Positions 57,713 to 64,000 of a stretch of DNA of 64,000 nucleotides are shown in pieces. Source of the DNA: Chaunax sp. Z400 (taxonomy: Eukaryota; Chordata; Actinopteri; Lophiiformes; Chaunacidae). Where the stretch lies: assembly GCA_037577475.1 (NCBI GenBank), contig CM075202.1:24515229-24579228 (forward strand). Reading direction: 5' to 3'. The translations under genes and the position numbers were made by a program. Below the pieces are notes generated by a model. That model was not told the DNA's origin and did no database searches. It saw only the letters and a list, made by a program, of their open reading frames with translations. How positions within the stretch are numbered: the stretch's first letter is position 1; every line of letters starts with the position of its first letter.

Positions 57713-60700
57713 TAAAAGTTTATACTAAAGGTTTAACTAAAGGTTTATACTAAAGGTTTATACTAAAGGTTTAACTAAAGGTTTATACTAAAGGTTTAAC
57801 TAAAGGTTTATACTAAAGGTTTATAATAAAGGTTTATACTAAAGGTTTATACTAAAGGTTTATAATAAAGGTTTATAATAAAGGTTTATACTAAAGGTTT
57901 ATACTAAAGGTTTATAATAAAGGTTTATACTAAAGGTTTATACTAAAGGTTTATACTAAAGGTTTATACTAAAGGTTTATACTAAAGGTTTATAATAAAG
58001 GTTTATACTAAAGGTTTATACTAAAGGTTTATACTAAAGGTTTATACTAAAGGTTTATAATAAAGGTTTATAATAAAGGTTTATACTAAAGGTTTATACT
58101 AAAGGTTTATACTAAAGGTTTATACTAAAGGTTTATAATAAAGGTTTATACTAAAGGTTTATACTAAAGGTTTATACTAAAGGTTTATACTAAAGGTTTA
58201 TACTAAAGGTTTAACTAAAGGTTTATACTAAAGGTTCAACTAAAGGTTTATACTAAAGGTTTATACTAAAGGTTTATACTAAAGGTTTATTACTAAAGGT
58301 TTATTACTAAAGGTTTATAGTAAAGGTTTAACTAAAGGTTTAACTAAAGGTTTAACTAAAGGTTTATACTAAATGTTTATACTAAAGGTTTATACTAAAG
58401 GTTCAACTAAAGGTTTATACTAAAGGTTTATACTAAAGGTTTATACTAAAGGTTTATACTAAAGGTTTAACTAAAGGTTTATACTAAAGGTTTAACTAAA
58501 GGTTTATACTAAAGGTTTAACTAAAGGTTTATACTAAAGGTTTAACTAAAGGTTTATACTAAAGGTTTAACTAAAGGTTTACACTAAAGGTTTAACTAAA
58601 GGTTTAACTAAAGGTTTAACTAAAGGTTTATACTAAAGGTTTATACTAAAGGTTTATACTAAAGGTTTATACTAAAGGTTTAACTAAAGGTTTATACTAA
58701 AGGTTTAACTAAAGGTTTATACTAAAGGTTTATACTAAAGGTTTAACTAAAGGTTTAACTAAAGGTTTAACTAAAGGTTTATACTAAAGGTTTAACTAAA
58801 GGTTTATACTAAAGGTTTATAATAAAGGTTTATACTAAAGGTTTATACTAAAGGTTTATACTAAAGGTTTATAATAAAGGTTTATACTAAAGGTTTATAA
58901 TAAAGGTTTATAATAAAGGTTTATACTAAAGGTTTATACTAAAGGTTTATAATAAAGGTTTGACTAAAAGTTTATACTAAAGGTTTAACTAAAGGTTTAT
59001 ACTAAAGGTTTAACTAAAGGTTTATAGTAAAGGTTTATACTAAAGGTTTATACTAAAGGTTTAACTAGAGGTTTATACTAAAGGTTTAACTAAAGGTTTA
59101 AGTAAAGGTTTATACTAAAGGTTCAACAAAAGGTTTATACTAAAGGTTTCTACTAAAGGTTTAACTAAAGGTTTAACTAAAAGTTTATACTAAAGGTTTA
59201 TACTAAAGGTTTAACTAAAGGTTTATACTAAAGGTTTAACTAAAGGTTTATACTAAAGGTTTCTACTAAAGGTTTAACTAAAGGTTTAACTAAAAGTTTA
59301 TACTAAAGGTTTATACTAAAGGTTTATACTAAAGGTTTAACTAAAGGTTTAACTAAAAGTTTATACTAAAGGTTTAACTAAAGGTTTAACTAAAAGTTTA
59401 TACTAAAGGTTTAACTAAAGGTTTATACTAAAGGTTTCTACTAAAGGTTTAACTAAAGGTTTAACTAAAGGTTTATACTAAAGGGTTATACTAAAGGTTT
59501 ATACTAAAGGTTTAACTAAAGGTTTGACTAAAAGTTTATACTAAAGGTTTATACTTAAGGTTTAACTAAAGGTTTATACTAAAGGTTTATACTAAAGGTT
59601 TAACTAGAGGTTTATACTAAAGGTTTAACTAAAGGTTTAACTAAAGGTTTAACTAAAGGTTTATACTAAAGGTTTAACTAAAGGTTTCTACTAAAGGTTT
59701 CTACTAAAGGTTTAACTAAAGGTTTAACTAAAGGTTTATACTAAAGGTTTATACTAAAGGTTTAACTAAAGGTTTAACTAAAGGTTTATACTAAAGGTTT
59801 ATACTAAAGGTTTATACTAAAGGTTTAACTAAAGGTTTATACTAAAGGTTTAACTAAAGGTTTATACTAAAGGTTTAACTAAAGGTTTATACTAAAGGTT
59901 TATACTAAAGGTTTATACTAAACGTTTAACTAAAGGTTTAACTAAAGGTTTAACTAAAGGTTTATACTAAAGGTTTATACTAAAGGTTTATACTAAAGGT
60001 TTAACTAAAGGTTTATACTAAAGGTTTATACTAAAGGTTTTACTAAAGGTTTAACAAAAGGTTTATAGTAAAGGTTTATACTAAAGGTTTAACTAAAGGT
60101 TTATACTAAAGGTTTATACTAAAGGTTTAACTAAAGGTTTATACTAAAGGTTTAACTAAAGGTTTAACTAAAATTTTTATACTAAAGGTTTATACTAAAG
60201 GTTTGACTAAAAGTTTATACTAAAGGTTTAACTAAAGGTTTATACTAAAGGTTTAAATAAAGGTTTATAGTAAAGGTTTATACTAAAGGTTTGACTAAAA
60301 GTTTATACTAAAGGTTTAACTAAAGGTTTATACTAAAGGTTTAACTAAAGGTTTATAGTAAAGGTTTATACTAGAGGTTTATACTAAAGGTTTATACTAA
60401 AGGTTTAACTAAAGGTTTAACTAAAGGTTTAACTAAAGGTTTATACTAAAGGTTTATACTAAAGGTTTATACTAAAGGTTTATACAAAAGGTTTATACAA
60501 AAGGTTTATACTAAAGGTTTGACTAAAGGTTTAACTAAAGGTTTATACTAAAGGTTTAACTCAAGGTTTATACTAAAGGTTTAACTCAAGGTTTATACTA
60601 AAGGTTTATACTAAAGGTTTAACTAAAGGTTAATGGTTTATACTAAAGGTTTATACTAAAGGTTTATACTAAAGGTTTAACTAGAGGTTTATACTAAAGG

Positions 60701-62124
60701 TTTATACTAAAGGTTTAACTAAAGGTTTATACTAAAGGTTTATACTAAAGGTTTATACTAAAGGTTTATACTAAAGGTTTAACTAAAGGTTTATACTAAA
60801 GGTTTATACTAAAGGTTTATACTAAAGGTTTATACTAAAGGTTTAACTAAAGGTTTATACTAAAGGTTTAACTAAAATTTTTATACTAAAGGTTTATACT
60901 AAACGTTTAACTAAAGGTTTAACTAAAGGTTTAACTAAAGGTTTATACTAAAGGTTTATACTAAAGGTTTATACTAAAGGTTTAACTAAAGGTTTATACT
61001 AAAGGTTTATACTAAAGGTTTTACTAAAGGTTTAACAAAAGGTTTATAGTAAAGGTTTATACTAAAGGTTAACTAAAGGTTTATACTAAAGGTTTATACT
61101 AAAGGTTTAACTAAAGGTTTATACTAAAGGTTTAACTAAAGGTTTAACTAAAATTTTTATACTAAAGGTTTATACTAAAGGTTTGACTAAAAGTTTATAC
61201 TAAAGGTTTAACTAAAGGTTTATACTAAAGGTTTAACTAAAGGTTTATAGTAAAGGTTTATACTAAAGGTTTGACTAAAAGTTTATACTAAAGGTTTAAC
61301 TAAAGGTTTATACTAAAGGTTTAACTAAAGGTTTATAGTAAAGGTTTATACTAGAGGTTTATACTAAAGGTTTATACTAAAGGTTTAACTAAAGGTTTAA
61401 CTAAAGGTTTAACTAAAGGTTTATACTAAAGGTTTATACTAAAGGTTTATACTAAAGGTTTATACAAAAGGTTTATACAAAAGGTTTATACTAAAGGTTT
61501 GACTAAAGGTTTAACTAAAGGTTTATACTAAAGGTTTAACTCAAGGTTTATACTAAAGGTTTAACTCAAGGTTTATACTAAAGGTTTATACTAAAGGTTT
61601 AACTAAAGGTTTAACTAAAGGTTAATGGTTTATACTAAAGGTTTATACTAAAGGTTTAACTAGAGGTTTATACTAAAGGTTTATACTAAAGGTTTAACTA
61701 AAGGTTTATACTAAAGGTTTATACTAAAGGTTTATACTAAAGGTTTATACTAAAGGTTTAACTAAAGGTTTATACTAAAGGTTTATACTAAAGGTTTATA
61801 CTAAAGGTTTATACTAAAGGTTTAACTAAAGGTTTATACTAAAGGTTTAACTAAAATTTTTATACTAAAGGTTTATACTAAAGGTTTGACTAAAAGTTTA
61901 TACTAAAGGTTTAACTAAAGGTTTATACTAAAGGTTTAACTAAAGGTTTATAGTAAAGGTTTATACTAAAGGTTTATACTAAAGGTTTAACTAAAGGTTT
62001 ATACTAAAGGTTTATACTAAAGGTTTATACTAAAGGTTTAACTAGAGGTTTATACTAAAGGTTTAACTAAAGGTTTAACTAAAGGTTTAACTAAAGGTTT
62101 AACTAAAGGTTTATACTAAAGGTT
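57713..62124. repeat. 13/14-bp minisatellite (AAAGGTTTATACTA / AAAGGTTTAACTA), 4.4 kb
   Basis: More than 300 units of two interspersed types: 14-bp AAAGGTTTATACTA and 13-bp AAAGGTTTAACTA, with variants such as ataataaagg, gactaaaag, tagtaaagg and ctagagg. Up to about 58,200 the 14-bp type dominates; later both alternate. TAA and TAG occur in all frames, so no ORFs exist. The array follows the 9-bp satellite without a spacer; the junction lies in tactataaaagtttatacta. Confidence 0.97.
59921..61880. repeat. About 0.98-kb internal duplication in the 13/14-bp array
   Basis: Rare variants recur in the same order. aacgtttaac lies at 59,921 and 60,902 (shift 981). The series tttaacaaaagg, tatagtaaagg, ctaaaattttt, tatactagagg and tatacaaaagg follows both. 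ggttaatgg lies near 60,629 and 61,621 (shift about 992). Small shift differences show gain or loss of single units after the duplication. Confidence 0.85.
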
Positions 62125-62364
62125 TGTTGAGCCGCATTTTGTAATAACGGTGCATTTTGTAATAAACGTCCAAAATGTAATAACTTTTTCATTTCATTTT
62201 GTAATAAACTGCCGCATTTTGTAATAAACTGCCCCAACGCATTTGGTAATAAATTTTGCCACATTATGTAATAAGTTATTACATTTTGAGAAGATTATTA
62301 CAAAATGCACTTGCAACTTTTTTATTTTCTAGGAAATGTAATAACATGGTGCATTATGTAATAA
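62125..62364 (+). repeat. Copy A of a direct duplication rich in CATTTTGTAATAA
   Basis: About nine copies of CATTTTGTAATAA or close variants, in both orientations, lie within 170 bp (for example 62135, 62153, 62194, 62214; inverted near 62277 and 62295). A perfect palindrome, TGTAATAAGTTATTACA, lies at 62267-62283. Dense subterminal motifs around a palindrome resemble transposase-binding ends of some DNA transposons. No transposase ORF lies between the two copies. Confidence 0.7.
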
Positions 62365-62562
62365 TACCTATTATTGTTGTTTGTTAAACAATGAATTTAT
62401 ACAAGAGTGACTTTTTGTTGTTTTTTATGCAATTTCCCTTAGAGCTATGTAGCCCAATAAATCTATGTATGACAGAACACGTTTGGAATTATATAGGCCA
62501 ATAACTTGTGGCCAAATTCAAAGCTCTACATGGTCTGTCACTCAGCCAGGGAGGGGAGGGCG
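62365..62562. other. Unique 198-bp spacer between the two copies
   Basis: AT-rich sequence with no motif repeats. It contains tgttgtttgttaaacaatg, a short inverted repeat, and no convincing coding potential. Confidence 0.4.
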
Positions 62563-62820
62563 TGTTGAGCCGCATTTTGTAATAACGGTGCATTTTGTAA
62601 TAAACGTCCAAAATGTAATAACTTTTTCATTTCATTTTGTAATAAAGCCGCATTTTGTAATAAACTGCCGCATTTTGTAATAAACTGCCCCAACGCATTT
62701 TGTAATAAATTTTGCCGCATTATGTAATAAGTTATTACATTTTGAGAAGATTATTACAAAATGCACTTGCAACTTTTTTATTCTCTAGAAAATGTAATAA
62801 CATGGTGCATTACGTAATAA
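62563..62820 (+). repeat. Copy B of the CATTTTGTAATAA-rich duplication
   Basis: Direct copy of 62125-62364 at a shift of 438 bp, growing to 456 bp after an extra unit of about 18 bp containing the motif. The palindrome is at 62723-62739. Differences are few (atttggtaataa versus attttgtaataa, ccacatt versus ccgcatt), so the duplication is fairly young. Confidence 0.8.
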
Positions 62821-63399
62821 CAATTCTAAAGCATTGTTTATTTGTTTGTTAATTGTATTTTATTTTACTTTAAAGTATTTGTAAAAGTTAGGCCTATTAT
62901 TAGTATCACTGTATTAGCCTAGTAGCAGTACTTAGCAATTACTATCAGTACACTATTCAAAGGTTGCATTAACAGAGAATATTCTGTAAATTCCAGATTT
63001 TTTTTATTGGATACCAAAACCACATCAAGAATAGTTATAAACATCCAACAAACCGTATTATGCTTCTTATAATACAGAACAAAACTCTGGGTATCAAAAT
63101 TTAATCCATTCGTAAACATTAACATATGCACATACAAAATAGAAACGCTGATGAATAGGTAAAGAACAGCTTTATTTATGCATTTATAGAACCTTTCAAC
63201 AACAATAAATGCAACCAACACATGCAGGCTTGCGGCCAATTTAAAATAATAATGAACCAATGAATATAAGTTCTACCTTAAACAACGTAAGTGTCTTCTG
63301 CTTGTTTAGAGAGCTGCTGTGACCAGCAAATTTCTCCACTAAGATTAATTTTAAACAAATATGAAATTGCCTCAAAAGGCTAAACAAACAACAAAATTT
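62821..63399. other. AT-rich downstream region of the minus-strand gene
   Basis: Probably 3' UTR or flank of the gene ending at 63400. A 113-codon minus-strand ORF (63260-62919) is hydrophobic, AT-driven and resembles nothing I know, so I do not call it a gene. On the minus strand, aataaa lies near 63,170 and 63,210 and could be a polyadenylation signal. Confidence 0.35.
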
Positions 63400-64000
63400 C
63401 TATTTCCAAAATATATCCGTAATTTCAAATTGTCCATGTCTAATATGTCTAATTACCAGCCAAGCCATAAACCACTTGGAATGTTTCCCAAACAGCTCCT
63501 TGAGTTTTAATGCCACACCACCAAAGCGCCCTGCTGCTTTGTACAACCTTTGTACACTAATTGTGTGCTTTCCAACGACGTCCAACCCAAGGCTTCGGCT
63601 TAATGTTTCCCTTAGATAGATTGATGGATGGAATCGATCTGCAATGTCTTTAAAATGTTGAGACACTCTGATAAACGTCCCAAGCATTGACATGTCATCC
63701 TCAAGGGTCATTTTGATAATAGACTGAAACATTTCAGTTGGTAGGACAGGCTGAACAGGGGGTGTAGTCAGAACAGGGTCCTCAGGCTGGATAGGTGGGT
63801 CACACTCATCTGGTGAGTCAGGCTGGATAGGTGGGTCAGACTCATCTGGTGAGTCAGGCTGGATAGGTGGGTCAGACTCATCTGGTGAGTCAGGCTGGAT
63901 AGGTGGGTCAGACTCATCTGGTGAGGCAGGCTGGATAGGTGGGTCAGACTCATCTGGTGAGGCAGGCTGGATAGGTGGGTCAGACTCATCTGGTGAGGCA
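63400..64000 (-). CDS. 3' end of an unrecognised gene with a 12-residue Pro/Asp/Ser-rich repeat
   Basis: The frame is open from the window edge to TAG at 63402-63400, about 199 codons, and the gene continues beyond 64000. Positions 64000-63776 encode at least six tandem copies of SDPPIQPDSPDE (Ala replaces Asp in some copies), a 36-bp DNA repeat and an acidic, probably disordered linker. A compact C-terminal domain of about 110 residues follows, starting at MFQSIIKMTLEDDMSM and ending in DIFWK. It contains SQHFKDIADRFHPSIYL, then VQRLYKAAGRFGGVALKLKE and WFMAWLVIRH. The helix pattern up to HPSIYL vaguely recalls an F-box, which is a weak guess. An overlapping repeat ORF in another frame (MSLTHLSSLPHQ) is a shadow. 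A start within this piece (63732) is unlikely because the frame is open upstream. Confidence 0.6.
   Translation of the reverse strand, partial: ASPDESDPPIQPASPDESDPPIQPASPDESDPPIQPDSPDESDPPIQPDSPDESDPPIQPDSPDECDPPIQPEDPVLTTPPVQPVLPTEMFQSIIKMTLEDDMSMLGTFIRVSQHFKDIADRFHPSIYLRETLSRSLGLDVVGKHTISVQRLYKAAGRFGGVALKLKELFGKHSKWFMAWLVIRHIRHGQFEITDIFWK

Noticed and set aside
57713..62124. Degenerate telomeric repeat (GGTTTA words)
   Set aside because: The 13/14-bp unit AAAGGTTTATACTA lacks the GGGTTA register, and unit length is not six; interstitial telomere is not supported.
62919..63260. 113-codon hydrophobic minus-strand ORF
   Set aside because: Hydrophobicity follows from AT-richness, and its position fits a 3' UTR of the gene ending at 63400; no motif seen.
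63768..63989. ORF encoding MSLTHLSSLPHQ repeats
   Set aside because: Alternative frame of the 36-bp repeat. The frame encoding SDPPIQPDSPDE is continuous with the downstream non-repetitive domain and is preferred.

Overview
The window looks like nuclear DNA of a bony fish (teleost). The signs are GT-AG introns, exons of a kinesin-6 gene close to vertebrate KIF23, non-LTR retrotransposon pieces of fish type, tRNA-derived repeats, and a spliced gene with a zinc-ribbon plus transposase-like layout that I associate with the teleost DUF6729 proteins. There is no bacterial-type organisation and no CRISPR array. The family names come from remembered motifs; no database was searched.

Layout. 1-6.9 kb: AT-rich DNA with degenerate tRNA-like units, a spliced minus-strand gene fragment (2970-4759, perhaps up to 5596), a fold-back element inside one of its introns, and two copies of a short repeat. 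7.0-8.1 kb: an AC-rich minisatellite with about 29 copies of an AGCTGGAGTAAAAAA core. 8.1-12.1 kb: eleven plus-strand exons encoding a 365-codon KIF23-like motor domain. It has no visible frameshift, but its switch I and switch II motifs are degenerate, and it stops just after the motor. One LINE fragment lies in its second intron and another directly after its stop codon. 12.4-17.15 kb: a CCAAT/GC-box promoter region, a probable non-coding first exon, an intron with five copies of a 122-bp repeat, and eight coding exons of the DUF6729-like gene.

That gene runs without a stop codon into the main object of the window, a 33.6-kb array of a 9-bp satellite (CATACTATA / CATACTGTA / CATACTATT, 17.15-50.72 kb). 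The monomer is three codons long and lacks stops in five of six frames. This produces spurious ORFs of up to 2219 codons, none of which I annotate as genes. The array carries recurring marker segments that divide it into blocks of 2.8-6.7 kb.

At 50.72-51.41 kb lies a chimera: 43 bp from the exon 2/intron 2 boundary of the same gene, a lysine/arginine-rich open segment with its own stop, and a 31-bp minisatellite. From 51,411 the 3' part of the DUF6729-like gene (from within coding exon 1) is repeated at about 99% identity and enters satellite again at the same base. Gene segment plus satellite therefore form a tandem duplication with a period of about 36.85 kb. A second satellite block (54.0-57.7 kb) passes directly into 4.4 kb of a different 13/14-bp minisatellite (AAAGGTTTATACTA / AAAGGTTTAACTA). 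The last 2 kb hold a direct duplication packed with CATTTTGTAATAA motifs and the 3' end of a minus-strand gene with a 12-residue proline-rich repeat that runs off the window.

I see no cooperating pathway or operon. The window is best read as a repeat-driven locus in which genes are being truncated, duplicated and fused to satellite DNA. Its most unusual object is the twice-occurring fusion of a coding exon, in frame, to a triplet-phased satellite. Because array and duplication are highly repetitive, a false duplication in the assembly, such as two haplotypes joined in series, is a serious alternative.
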